Source: Lucifuga dentata (lineage: Eukaryota > Chordata > Actinopteri > Ophidiiformes > Bythitidae). From it: a stretch of DNA of 64,000 nucleotides. Below, in pieces: positions 29,201 to 43,500 of this stretch. Position 1 is the stretch's first letter. Every line of letters starts with the position of its first letter. The DNA lies in assembly GCA_014773175.1 (NCBI GenBank), contig VXCM01000929.1, positions 1 through 64,000 on the forward strand, read 5' to 3'. The notes below the pieces were generated by a model. The model was given only the letters and a program-made list of their open reading frames with translations. It ran no database searches and had not been told where the DNA came from. Both the position numbers and the translations under genes were made by a program.

Positions 29201-29983
29201 GGATTCAGTTCATTCCAGTTTGCTATTAAAATCAACTTGTAGAGACTTGAAACATGCTTGAGAGAAGTAATCCATCACAGCAAACATTTACCCAAAAATA
29301 TTAAAAAGACCATCCCTTTCACATTCAGACATACCTGTTAGGTGAAACATTGAATTTTAAGAGGGGTGTATCACCTGAACATTTGATTTTGAAAGACAAC
29401 GCAAACTACCAGATAAACTAAACTAGGATTTTAGTAACGCGACATGCATGGGGTATTGGGCTTAAACATGCAAAATCACCAGTATTGCCCTTTAATTGAA
29501 CCAGCAACATGTTGTATTCTTGTGGCAATAACAAAAAAGTCGGTGTTTTCAGTCACTTCCATTCTTTTTCCTGACAGCGAATATCAAAGAACATGACAGC
29601 TGCTTCCTTCATGCAAAGAAACGGCAGCAGCGGCCTGACAGACGTGTAACACGCACTCACAGAGGTGCGTCACGCCGTTGTGATTTAGTAGCGATTGCTG
29701 CTCATTTCCATTTTCAGGTCTTTGGCTCTGAAATGAAACTTCACCGCACTAAAGGCTCTCTCTATGATCCATTACGTTGGAGCTGGTGCCAAGTTCTGGC
29801 AGCACATGTAATAGCTGCTGGTTGATGTTTGGCTCCCCGAGACCTTGAAATCCAGCACGTCTGTAAAAACAGCCATCAGAACATCCTCCTTAAGTGTTTG
29901 CCATTCACATCAAAGTCCAAAGTGCTCGAGAGGTAATGATTATCAGCTGTACCAATTGAGGCCAGCAGACACATGCCTACTGT

Positions 29984-30041
<58 letters not shown>

Positions 30042-31466
30042 TTAATTTCTAACTAGAAGTGTTATCCTTTGTTAGGCAAAAGCTGTTGTTAGCTGTAAAT
30101 TACAGCTTGTTCCAGCCCTTCAGCCTGAAGATTGATACCTGCCGATAATCTCATATCGCTCCACAGTGTGATGACATGTTTCCACCATTATGCAACTGGA
30201 CAGAGGGAACTATTTGTTCTTATAGCTGAAGTGGAAAAAAATAAGAAAAATGAGCTTCCCTATATTCCTATTAAAGGAATACTACACCCAACATATTTTT
30301 GGGTGTAGTAGCCTCGAATGGCAAGAAAGAAGGATAAATACTAAACCTGGAGCTACACATTTTCTTCCAGTCATAGTAAAAAAAAAAAGAGCTGCAGTAT
30401 GTATGGTTTTCTATGTATTGAGGCTGTGAGTCAGTTGATTCCTTATGTAACGGTGAAACTGAGATATGGAGGCAGGTACAGGCAACACGAGAAGTCATCA
30501 AAGAAGAATGCATGGAATTTGAATTTTTTTCTGTCACTGTAATTGTATAGGTTGATGCAGTCCGACCGCCAGAGTCAAATGTCTTGTCAGCGTCATTGGC
30601 AAGCCTTGCTGAAAAAAAAAAAAAAAAAAANGAAAAAAAAAAAAAAAAAATGGAGGAAAATAGCCCAATAAATTCCAAAATGCTTCTTTTCTTTAAGTGG
30701 ACAGCAGATGTGCCTTTACAGTGCTACAAACCTCCCTGAGGGTTACTGTCGGCTGAAAGGAGAGGTGAAAGGTCAATGTCATTTATCCTTTGCAAACACA
30801 CACAAATTCCATAGATCCTTTGTGCCACAAGGTGACACACACACATTCTTCTGAAAACCAAGTTGTGTGTGATATTGTGTAAAAGGGGTACAGAAGAAAG
30901 TAAGGGAAGCACTGATGAATTTTATCGCCAAGAGAGAACACATGAGAAGAAACGGGAGTTTTAGAAGCACAGATGAAGTCCAATTACAGCTATTTAGACC
31001 GCACAACATACAGTCACAACAACGGCCAAAAGGTCTTTAGCCAGAGAATGTCTATAAAAACATATTTTAGCCTTAAAAGGCCAGCAAACGTCCACAAGAG
31101 ATGTTTTTCACCCTAGCAATCAAAATCACGTTCCACTTTAACAGCAGAGCCCACGCTGAGGCCCAAGCTGAGATCAGAAACAGGAGTAAGACATAAAAAA
31201 AAAAAGAGAGGTGGTGGATGAAGATGAGGAAAAGAAATGGGGAAAGAGGAAAAACAAGAGGGGACAAGAAGTGAGACAACAAAAAAAAAATGAAAAGAGA
31301 AATGGGGAGAAGGAGCGAGAGGTGGATAAAAAAGTGAAAGAGTTTGAGTGAGAGGTAGAGATAGAGAGGGGAAGGAGGGAAGGAGACATATGGATTTGAT
31401 TACAAGCCGATGATGTCATGTATGTATGTCAGGTAATCAGCCTCTGGGCTGTGCATATCACACAAG

Positions 31467-31508
<42 letters not shown>

Positions 31509-34500
31509 TCAGAGTGAGCTGAGACTAGACATTATGTGATAGCGGCAGAAAGGTGGTTCATCTGACGCGCAACAGAAATGACACACAAATGGAAACACAC
31601 TAATTACAGAGGGTGAGTGTGTCTCTGATTTTACAGACGCCTTTAAAAGACGTTAACCATTCAGCTGTGCCTGCAGCATTTATCTTGCTATTTTCTGTGT
31701 GATAAATCTAGTTTCCATCTGGTTTGCACATTAATGCTTTATCAGACCTCCACATATCAGGTACCACCGTTACACATGCTAACATGGGTGTCTCTGCACA
31801 CACGCAACCTTTTTTAATGCGCTAGATACGACAGCTGTACTTTTCGTCACGTTCGGTCAGAGATGGTATAAGTTAACAGAAATCAGGGATATCCTATATC
31901 ATGTTCGCTCACATAACCTTAAAAGTAGAAGCCAAGTCTTTTTTGAAGTTTAAGGAAAGGAGTAGAAAGTTGGACTGGGACTAGTTTCTCCAATCAGAAC
32001 TGGTGTTGTTACTTCAGAGACAGACATGGCAGATCCATCCATCCATCCATCCGTGAAGCCTGTGTTTTGCTTGCGGGGTTTTGAAGTTGACATGGAATTT
32101 CCTGGAAGTTCTAGTTCAGAGGGAAAGCAGCAGAGTGCGTTTGATGGGCCACTGCATGGCGACATGGTGACACGCTGGAAGACCGTGACTTGGGTTCTAA
32201 CGACAGCCTTGTTGAACCGCACACGATACACATCCAAACCAAAGCCCAAACCTCTGCATTCTTTTTCGGCGCTGCAGTCATCCCGAAGTCATTATGTAAC
32301 ATCTTCAGCTCACCGCTATCTGTCATTTAGAGAGGCTTGTCACAGCAAAGACGTCCGTGTGGCCTGCTCTTGTGTTTGATCCCCCACATCTGTTTCAAGT
32401 GTACACTACTCAGAGCTGTGGATATGTCCAGATCTACAAATAGAATCTAATTTTGGATGACCGAATTGTTTGTTCCAAGAACAAACAGTTTGTTGCAGGG
32501 AAATGGGAGAGAGAATAACCCTAAAATACATCATAGTCTGGAGCTGAAGCAGTGGCAGCTGCTGGACTCTGTGATTATAACTGCAGATTGTGAAATATTG
32601 AAATCAATCCTTTTCCTCTAAAGGTGCACAACAGCCCCTATGGCCATGTTGCAAAGCATTACAATGCTACAATAAGGACTTGGGATTGCTGGAGAGTGTC
32701 CAGGGTTTTCAGTCTCAGCAGGGAACTCTGCACTGTAATTTCATCCTTTCAAGCAGAAAATGAATGACAGTACAGGTATTGAACAAGTATCAGAAAATCT
32801 TTAAAGCGTCACCAGGCATGTCTGCATGTTGAAAGCCCCAAATTGTAGTGATGGGTATCCTAACAGTGTAAATTCCAAAGACTTCACGAATGAATTTGCT
32901 CTTTTCCGTGTCCTTCTCTGGCGAAGCAGCCGTTTTATCACACTTTAGCTGTTTGGAGAAACTAAAAGGATAACGTGAGGCCTTTTGGAGCTGAAAAAAA
33001 GTTTTGATTGGTTGCTTTCTGTACATATAGATTTCATATCAGTGTCTCCGTTCAAATATTTCAGCAAATCTCTCTTTTCCTCGGCTTGCTTGGCTCAGCT
33101 CATAACGTTTAGTAACAGTGACCTCAGCCATTGTGAAGCCATGACATATTTCATTTAGTGGGCAGGAGACAGGAAGAGTCTTGCCCTTGTTATTGCCTCA
33201 AACTGCTGGAATCACTTAAGGCTGCAACTTACTGCCTGAAAGTCCTAAGTGACAGAACACAAGGTTGTGTTTTTCGAGGCCGATATGTAGCGTACACAGT
33301 AGATGTATAATCTAATATCATGCACTTTCCACTTACACCAAACATCAGACTCTATTGTTCTTGCAGAAGTGTCACCAGTCCCAGACCTTAAAACTAAAGA
33401 GCATTAACATCAAAGGTAAGCTATTTTTCTACCCAAACTTCATCTATGCAGGAAAATTTATGATGGCATTCAGAAAAGTGTTACTGATTTCAGAGCAGAA
33501 GGCGTTCCTTGGCTTCAATCAGAAATAATATTGCTAAGAAACCATTTCAGTCAAACTATCAACAGACGTGTTACCCGTCTTGTCTTGTTCCTGTTCTCTT
33601 GCCTTGATCTCCATTACAAATCTCCATCCAGGAATTTCTAATAAAGTTTAAATAAAGGAGAAGGTGGATTCTTTTCCCTCTATCCCTGAAAAAAAAAAAA
33701 AAAANAAAAAAAAAAAAAAAGACTTAAGTTGACAAGAGCCAGAAGGAAACGCTGTAACTTGAACTTCTCATCTCTCTTCACCTATTGCTCTGCCTCCGGA
33801 GCAATGACAGCCCGGGCAGACATTTCACACGTTACATACGTCAAGAAACACCTTTCCCCCTTCTCTGCCACATCCTTTACTTAAACAGTTTCTTCAGGAG
33901 ACTCGTTCACACACTCAGATGTACACACACACATCTACACGCCACATACTTGCACACACACGAGCAAGCACACCCCCTTCTTGCGAGCCTTTGCAATGCA
34001 AAGCTCCATATAAGGACATGCTGATGATGTAATGCTCCATAGGCAGGGAGCACATCCCTTATTGTTTGGTCTGACTGCAGGAATGCCCACATTACAGCTA
34101 CTAAGAGAGAAAGAGAGAGAGACACACACACAGAGGAACATTGAGATCCGAGTGGCATTCGGCGGGATAATGAGCTTATGGCAGTGAGGCTGAAAAAGGC
34201 TTTGGCACAGGTAGGCATGCTGACCATTACTACAAAGCAACATTTGGGTTAGAAAACTTTGGAAACAGCTGTCGAACTCTGGCTCGGAGGCGTGCTGATA
34301 TTCAGGACAGCATTATTCTATCCTTGTGTCTTGACTGGTGTTTAGTCATAAAGCAGTTTCAGTGTGATTTCAGAAAAATATCATCTTTTGAGTTGTTATA
34401 TTTGCTTTGTAGTTAATACGAGTTACAAATGAAACTGTGAGGATCGGATCTTTGGAACAACCAGACAAGCAAATGAAAAGGTTGTTTTTTCTTGACAACA

Positions 34501-37500
34501 AAAGATGAAATATTAACTGCTTAAAAGACTGAATTTTTGTAGAAAAGAGACCTCAGACATGCCACATTATTAATCATGTAAAATTATCAACGTAACATAA
34601 CTACAGAAATACTTTTTAAAAATTCATTCTACAGGGGTAACTGTACAACAAAAAAAAGTTGAGATTGATTTTCTGTCTTTATGCATTAAAAATCTAAAGC
34701 AGTGATTTATTAGCATAGAATCGAAGAAATACTCTGCATTTTAAGTTACTGAGTCTTTTTGATGGCACATTAATATCAGATGAATTCAGCTTTTTTTCCT
34801 CCTGGTGATCTGATTCTCATTCCACAAAGATCATTGAAAACTGAGATATTTACAATGTGAAAACTTCCATTTCTGCTTTTTCTGCTTTTATTAACTTGCT
34901 GTTACCATGATAATTATATTAATTTAAAGTGATTATAACTTAATAATGTTGAAATTAGGATATGTAGGAGTTGTCTGGTGGTAAAATACTGAATGGTGAA
35001 TTTCTGGTAACAAACTTTCTCTTTATTTTTTTGGAAATCTAATTTTCCTACAAACACACAAAGCAAATCTGCTGTAGGTCTCTTTTAGTCCACTTTATGA
35101 CCGAGTACCAAGACTGGGAAGTTAATAAATATCAGTCCTATATGTTACACATGCTGATTGCACTCTGGGGGCATATTGCTTAGCCTTTACACACAGTCCA
35201 TGTTCTGCATTAGTCAGCGTCTCTTTTTCAAACTCTGCCACACATAAAGGCATTTGGTCTACTATCTACAAATCTGTTTTGCAGCGGAGAGGGTGGATGC
35301 ATAGATGTCCTAATCAGTCCTGGTTGGGAAGCGGCACAGCAGTCCTGACATATGGAACATGTAGCGCAGCTTTAGGCAGAGGCTGAGCCAGAGTTTCCAG
35401 CATCGGGAGCCACATAAAGAGAGGAAAGCCCTCCGTAAAGCTGGTGCTGGTAATACGATGGCTCCCAAATGGATGTTTCTATTTTAATGACGTTTTTACT
35501 GTCAGCTTTGCAGATGGCAATATTTTCAACAAAATCCTCGACCTTGTAATATTAGCTGTACATCATATCCACTTTAGCATCTGTCCAACTCCCCACACCC
35601 TTTTTCTCTTGCTGACGCTGCATATGGCCCATTTTTCCGTGACATATTAACGACCTGTGGTGGTGGTCGTGTATCCGTTTTTGGGGAAAACTAGCCTGAA
35701 ATTGGTGACCATAGCAGAATGTCTAGGCTGGCGTGTGGGTGGTAAGGTGCTTTGTAATTTCAAAATCCATGAAATCATTATGTCACAAGCTTTATGTGCA
35801 GTACTTTAAAATTTATTTCCCCCCAAAATAATGTTCTTTCAAGCTGCGTGGACGTCTGCATAAAAGTGCTGCTTTAAAATGACACTTAGATAAAATATGA
35901 AGAAGATGGAAATGTGGACAAATGTTACATAGATTAGCTACAATATTTATGTATCTTAAGCTTGGCCCCCCATTTGGGTTCTGGGGATCCCAGGGGGTCT
36001 TTTGCAGTCCCCATCAAAATGTATGTTACTTAGGAGAAAGGTTCATATTTTTACCAGAGGTCAGAAGAAATTACTCTGTCCATTGTATGCCCCCCAACAG
36101 GAAGGCATGTAACTGTACTAAATTATATCTAACAATGAAAATATTCTCAATACACTCATCCACGCACATGCTCGGGGTGAGATGTGGACTAACATCTCAT
36201 GTTCCACAGACTACATGGGGAATATGCCATTATGGGTGGATGATTTAACTCATGTGTGAAGTGATTGGTGTGTTTTGGGCACACGGGCCACGCAGTTTCC
36301 TCTCAGAGGAGTAGCTTTTATTGCTGTAAAGTGAGTCTCCGTGTAGTAAACAGGATTCATATCCAGTATCAGCACTTAGAAGTACTTCATATTTTAGAAC
36401 GAACAGATAGGCAGACTTTGCCAGTCCGACAAGGGTGCAAAGTACATTTCTCTTTCTATTTCGGCTCATGACATCAGTGGAAAACAGTGGAGACTCAGAT
36501 AAGAGATTGGATAAACAGTAATTGCCAACGACAAGCCTGTTTGCGAGAGAGATGCCTGCCTCTCTTATAACAGTTTTACTAAGCAACTAAGCGGTTCTAC
36601 AACATATATTTTTCAACACATCCATATTCTAGATAGCTGCATGTTTCCATTCTCATCTAGATTTTGAGCAAAAACTAAAACAACTGAAATATTTTATCAT
36701 CAGCCAAACAAGTAAAGAAGCATAGAAACAAAGAAAACTTTGCACATTTTGCATTAAAGTTTCACATATTTTACATTAGGATGACAGAGCACAACTTTGG
36801 CTTTGCATAATCCACAATGGATAATAATAGTTTCTGAGCTTCTTCCTCTATAACGTGACCACGTCGCCCTAATCCACCCTAACCACACTAATAATTAATT
36901 CCATTTAAATTATTATCCTTAAAATATTTTACTGAATGTTGTTCTGACAGCAACACAAGGATCTAGTTATGTGTGTCCCCCTTCCCACTCCCACCCTTTA
37001 GCAGCTACTGAAGAAAGAAATGACACACTGCTGCTGAGGAGTGACCCACCCTGCTGCACTTACATCATGCTGCACAACTGAAGCGTACATGTGGAATTAG
37101 TGATCTGAGTGTGTGTATCTGTGTGTGTGTGTGTGTGTAGGGGGGGTGTTCTGTGTAAACTCTGTGGGACTGTAATTGCCTTTGGAAGCAGGGGGAATTC
37201 CTTTAAATGTATAAGAAAAAACTGGGAGGGTAGGTGGTGGTGGTTTTGGTAAAAGGAGGAGGGTTGGTAGTAGAGGAACCCCTTAATTAAAGGATTGTTC
37301 CATGCCAGTAGGCCATCTGCGTGGAAATGCCTGGCAGCTGCACACATGGCAGTCATAACATCCCCTCTCCTGAGGCTGCAGGCACTTTGGCCTGGTGATA
37401 CAAGCGAGTGCCAGACACAGTCACCTGAGCTACACGCTGCACTTTACGCACTGCGACAGGAAATGCACCCAATGCCACAAGTTCAACGTATGCTGACATC

Positions 37501-40500
37501 ATTTGAGTAATACCACATCTGGGCTTTGTATGTAGACATATAATGTAGAATTAGTTGTGGAAATATAAACATTACATTTTTGTCACTGTCTATTTTTTTT
37601 TTAAACTAGACTTAGTTTGTTTTTTTTAGTACATACAGGTTAAATTTACTCACAAAAAGTGCCTAGCCTCTGCCTAAGTTCTCCTCTTTGAAAGATGTAA
37701 AGGAATGTTCTTACCCTCATCTTGCCTTTGATTTACCAGAGCTGTGGCCATTTCTCCCCAAAACCAAGTATTCATTCATTTGATAAATATCTGATAGAGA
37801 TTTACTGGAAAAGAAGCATGTCCCACTTTTATCTGCTGTAAATATCATTTTCAAACAGAGGTCAACATCAAGATTTTGTGCCAACGTACCATGTGTCAGT
37901 CTTTCCCTCCATTTTCCCAGAGGATTAACAGGTCTCATGGTACACCCCTAAATACTCTGGAAACATTTTTAAGTTCACCAGTTGTTAAAGATCTACTATT
38001 TTACAAGACTAACTTAAGTTTCCAAACCGTATGAGAATTAGTTGGCAACAAGGGAGCGCAAAAGTAACCCCAGGCATTTGAAACTAACAACCTGAAAGGT
38101 TAAAAGCAATGCTTTTTATGATGTGTTAAATTTTCCATGACATAAAACCCTGAGTCCCCTCAGAAATGCAGGGAAAATAACAGTGTTTATGATGTGTTGG
38201 TGCTTAGGGAAGTGGGCCCAACGGGTAATGTCATGGGGGTGCAGAGTTTCTTAAGTAGGCTTCACATAACAAAAGCAAACAAAAACTTTACATTTTTAGT
38301 TTCACAACGATTTAATTACTTGAAATTCTAAAATCAATTTAAGAGCAATTTAATAATTAGAATTTATTATATCTATTTAATATATAAAGTAGCATAAATA
38401 GTGAGCAACTAATAGAGCTAATGCATTTACGGTGGAAAGGTAAGAGACAATAATGACAATTTAGCATTTTTCATTTTGCGTGAAAAGTCCTGAAATAGAT
38501 TGCTTGATGGTTACTTTGTACATTTATATATATATATATATATATATATATGCTCTTTTTTTAATTACAGATTGAAGCTGTTAATTGATCAGGAAAAGGC
38601 CTACCAAGAACGAAAAGAGGAGGAAAACAACAAAAAAATCACAGGGCTGAAGGAGGAGCTGACAAAACTCAAGTCATTTGCATTGATGGTGGTGGATGAA
38701 CAACAGCGCCTCACGGAACAGCTAAACCAGCAAACAGCGAAGGTCCAGGAACTGAGCACCAGCGCTGCACAAGCCCAAGAGGAGCTGAGCTCCGCTAATG
38801 CCCGTCTGCAGGAAGAAGAGCACAAATTCATTCGCTTGGAGACCGAGCTGCGTGAGCAAGCCAGTCGATACCATCAGGAACAAGAGGCCATGACTGCAAA
38901 ACTGACCAGCGAAGATTCCCAAAACAGGCAACTGCGCCAGAAACTGTCAAGTCTCAGCAGGCAGCTTGATGAGCTGGAAGAGACCAATAAGACCTTGCGC
39001 AGAGCTGAAGAAGAACTGCAGGAGTTGAGGGACAAAATTAGAAGTGGTGAGTGTGGAAACTCTGGCCTCATGTCTGAGCTTGAGGAGTTAAGGAAAAGGG
39101 TACTTGAAATGGAGGGAAAAGACGAAGAGTTGATCAGGATGGAGGACCACTGCAGGGACCTCAACAAGAAACTCGAGAAAGAGGCCAGCCAAAGCCGGGC
39201 CCTGAAAGCAGAAGTTGATAAACTGAACCACAGAATAATGGACTTAGAAAAACTAGAGGATGCTTTCAGCAAGAGTAAACAAGAATGCAACTCACTCAAA
39301 AGTAACCTAGAGAAAGAGAGGATGGTGTCAAAGGTTCTGTCCAGTGAGCTGGATGTCTTGAAAGTCAGGGTCAAAGAACTGGAGGCTGCTGAAAGTCAAC
39401 TGGCAAAAACAGAGCTGACACTGAAGGAAGATCTAACCAAGTTAAAGACGCTGACAGTCATGCTGGTTGATGAAAGGAAGACAATGGCAGAGAAGCTTAA
39501 GCAAATGGAAAACAAAGTCCAAAACAGCACTGGCAAACTCCAGGTTGAACAGGACAAAGTCACATCAGTCACAGAGAAACTCATTGAAGAGAGCAAGAAA
39601 GCTTTAAGGTCAAAGGCAGAGCTGGAGGAGAAAATGTGCACTGTTACAAAAGAAAGGGATGACCTGAAGACAAAGCTGAATACTGAGGAGGAAAAGAGCA
39701 AAGATTTAGAATCAAAAATCAGTGTGATGAAGAAAAGGCTGCAGTCGCTGGAGACCATAGAACGAGAATATCTGAGGAACAAAACTAAAGAGGAACACAT
39801 CAAAACACCCACTGCTAACCGTTTCCAACAGGAAGACAACAAAGTCAAGGATTTGACGCAAGAGGTTGAGCGCCTTAGACGCAAGCTAAAAGACATGAAG
39901 GTGGTAGAGGGTGACCTGCTAAAGACAGAGGAGTTTGAGTCACTGGAGAAACGATTCTCCATTGAGCAAGAGAAAGCCAAGGCTTTGATGCAAGAGCTGG
40001 AAATATCCAGAAAAGAACTTTCCAAGTACCAACTGGCTGAAAAGAAAGAGTGCAACCAAGAGCACATTCTTTATAAACGCTTAAAGGAGGAGGAAGCAAA
40101 GTCTAGTCATCTGACCAGAGAGGTGGCAGCTCTAAAAGAGAAGATCCATGAATACATGGGAACAGAGGAGTCCATTTGCCACATGAAAAATGACCACTCT
40201 ACACTGCAAAGAAAACTGACCCAACAGGAGGTCAGAAACAAAGAACTGGCAAGAGAGATGGAGACACTCACTCGAGAGCTTGAGCGGTACCGACGATTTA
40301 GCAAAAGTCTGCGGCCTGGCATGAATGGAAGGCGCTTTTCAGACCTGCATGTTTCCACCAAGGAGGTCCAGACAGAACCGCCTGAGCTCATGTCTCCCAA
40401 CTGCAAGACAATAGCACCTCTGGAACGTGCTGTGGTGAACGGGAAACTGTACGATGAGAGTGAACCTGAGGAGAACACCAATTACAGCAATGAAATCCAG

Positions 40501-43500
40501 CTCTCAAAGTGCAGCCCCTCTCTGATCAATAGTGTAAATAATATAAATAACAACATGCGAAGAGCACGAGTCCCACTCTTTAAAAACAAAGAGAGCCCCC
40601 ACCAGGTGAATGGTAAAGTGCAACCACGACAGAACGGCAACCACGTGCAGCCTGGAGATGTTGTGCTGACCCACAGCGCTGGGCAGCCTCTGCACATCAA
40701 AGTGACGCCTGACCATGGACATAACACAGCCACGCTGGAGATCACCAGCCCAACTGCAGAAAACACCCAGTCATACACCAGCACCGCCGTCATACCCACA
40801 AGTGGAGGTCCGCCCAAACAGAGAATCACCATCATCCAGAATGCATCCATATCCCCGACTGCAAAATCCATTTCTCCAACAACAAAATCTAAAGGTTCCT
40901 CTATGTCTGATGAACCGTGTTCACCAGATCGGGCCCTGTCACCATTCTCTGTGGCTACGTACTCCAGAGCAATGACCCCAGACTCTTGCGGCTCTATAAC
41001 ACCAGACAGAGCCATGTCTCCAATACAAATTGTGTCGGTCACAACAGGCACCCCGGATCGGTCCTTGTCCACGGAGCCGGTGGAGGTTGTTGGAGGGCAC
41101 GCCGTCTTCCGTGTGACCCCTGAGAGGCAGAGCAGTTGGCAGGTCCAGAGGTCGAACAGCTCGGGGCCAAATGTCATCACCACAGAGGACAACAAAATCC
41201 ACATTCACTTAGGGAGCCCCTTCATCCAGAGCATCAGCAGTCCGACACAAACGCTGAGTCCGTGCCACGCGCCTGGACTCCAGGAGAGGACTCAAGTTCT
41301 GTCCAATTGTGGTGCTCCTGCTGCTAAAGGCAACAGCAAAATTACAAGTAGCATCATGATAAAGCCCACCTTCACCCCAATCCAAAGGCCGTCACAAATT
41401 ACAGTAAGTAATGCCTATGATTGACCAGATAATCCCTCCAAATCCTTCATCCCATCCTTTATTACCAAATCCTGTCCTGTAGATCCAGTACAACCTTTGT
41501 CCATTTCACTGCCCGTACTGCCTTGACACTATATCCTGGCTACATTTCAATGTCTTTTACTTGATTTACACATAGTGAGTTTTTACGTGGGTTTGAATGT
41601 GTTTTCTTTTTAAACTTCGGTTGGTTTGCTTGGTTCTGTTTGATAAATTTCAAACAAAAAGTGTTTCCTGCATGAGAAAATTATCATTTGACATAACACC
41701 AGGTTTTAACTTATGTGCACTTACTGTATTGTACTCAATGGCTAATTTGCCATATAGTCAGACTATCCACACTGATGTATCATACCAGTTTTTTTTAAAC
41801 CTCATATAACACATAATGAATTCTGATTAAGTTGTTTGATTTTCTAAATATTAAAGTGTGCAAAAAAGAAGTGTTATATTTTAGTTTGTCATCCAAGCTT
41901 GCCTTTTTTCATTTATTAACTAAATCCAGCATGTTTTGAATGTGTAAAATTGAAAATCATCTGAGGAAAATGCTATTAGATTGAAATCACTTGTTTGATT
42001 TGATTTTTGGTGCATGCATAGTAACTTCTTAACAATCAAGATTTCAATCCAATGCTTATGGAACAAGGTGTGTGTCGTTAAACGATTACAAATTATTTTC
42101 TCACATTTGAATATGAAAAGACTTTGTTAACACATAACTAATTAAATGATATCCAACTGGAGGAGTTGTCTGAAAAACCTTTGTGTTCACACTCAACTAT
42201 TAGTGGAAAACAGGGCAAAAAAATCCTTTGGGATTTTGACATATGTTTGCTTGCTTGAGTTAAAATCATGGGCTGATGTCAGAGTTTCTTCTTGCATCTA
42301 AAACACAGAAACCCAGTGAGTGAGAGTGAAAAGCAGCATGAGTTTTCTCAAATGACACAATGGAAACTGCTCAGATCCTTTCAAGTGCTTCATAAAAACT
42401 TATGTTGTAAAGAAACTTCTAAAACTATGCATTTTATATTCAGCTTTGAGAATCTGCAAGATAACTCATTTACTGAAAAGGCAGGACTATGAAAACTTTC
42501 AAGATGTGATGTATCTGTAAAAAAGTTTTGCTTCAATAATATAGACAATGTGCAGGGCATACATTGCATCTGCATAGAAACAAACTCAATTAATCAGAAA
42601 CCACAAGGGCTGTATTGACTTTGGGATCCAAAAGATCTCACATTAGAGGATCCCAAACAGATTTCAAACACGTGAGAGAATTATTGCTGATAAAAGTACA
42701 CACATCTCAGCCAAACAGTGTGATATCTCTCTGTTCGTCACTGGCTGTGGACTGACAATTTGAGGCCAGAATTCCAGAATTTTTCCCGTGACAAGCATCC
42801 ACCGTGCTGTGAAAAGTCCTTGAGGAAGACATTCAGGGCTACTGACCTTGGTGATCCTTTGGAAATCAGCCAAAGTACACCAAAAATAATGTTTGCTTTG
42901 CTACTGGGAAGTTAAATGGGTGATTGAGGACAGTTTAAGTGTATTTCTATTGCTAGCAGAGCTCCCACCAGCTATTGCACAACAAGAGAAGCTGTGTGAT
43001 TCACAAAACCTTTTCAGAACATCTTAAAGATATGGATTCTTCAGCACAACCTCAGTCTAAGCAGTAAATCTCACTTTTTTTCAAGTTAAGCTTCACAGAA
43101 AGTCAGTACTGGATGATTTGGGGTTGGAGAAATGGGAAGGAGAGAAGGAGAGGATATGGGAAGGAGAGAAAGATTTTATCTGAGGAAATCTTGATAGTTA
43201 TGTCTTCTTGCAGGAACTCTGATTTTGGTATATTCGAGTGTAATAAGTGCTATAAGTCAAGATAAGAGCAGAGAGTTTAGATTTCTAATATGCATATGTA
43301 CTATATTAGCCAGAAGCCAAGGAGATACACAAGAACACTGAGTTCTTATATATTTCAAGTGACTGCTAACTATGCTTTATCTCAGTATTTTAAATGTTGC
43401 TTAGCTTGTTTATCATGCATTTTTATCTGTGTGCTTTGGCCATGCACCAACTAGTCTTACTTTTTCAAAATCAAACAGTACTTTGTCCAACAGGTAGACA

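Larger units (their letters stand above)
15329..38570 (+). other. filip1l: filip1l intron 3 (23.2 kb)
   Basis: This is the long intron between the small 5' exons and the main coiled-coil exon. I find no exon of another gene on either strand. It holds two terminal-inverted-repeat elements, a half copy of a third, several (CA)n/(TG)n microsatellites, purine-rich tracts at 27740-27880 and 31190-31385, and four single-N assembly joins inside A-runs. In mammals a shorter FILIP1L isoform starts within the following exon, so an internal promoter could lie near the 3' end of this intron; that is inference. Confidence 0.85.

Noticed and set aside
32026..32379. 117-residue plus-strand frame
   Set aside because: It includes an ATCC repeat at its start and resembles no protein; treated as chance.
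38601..40481. Long antisense open frames within filip1l exon 4
   Set aside because: They mirror the coiled-coil codons (Glu/Lys-rich sense gives Ser/Leu/Phe-rich antisense) and have no splice context or family match.
40482..41204. 240-residue antisense frame opposite the filip1l tail
   Set aside because: A shadow of the Ser/Pro-rich coding strand; sense conservation explains the openness.
13981..41424. Assignment to FILIP1 rather than FILIP1L
   Set aside because: FILIP1-type landmarks differ; the IHEYM-TEE-ICH, KTLTVM-VDERK and PLERAV-NG-LY-ESE blocks follow FILIP1L.
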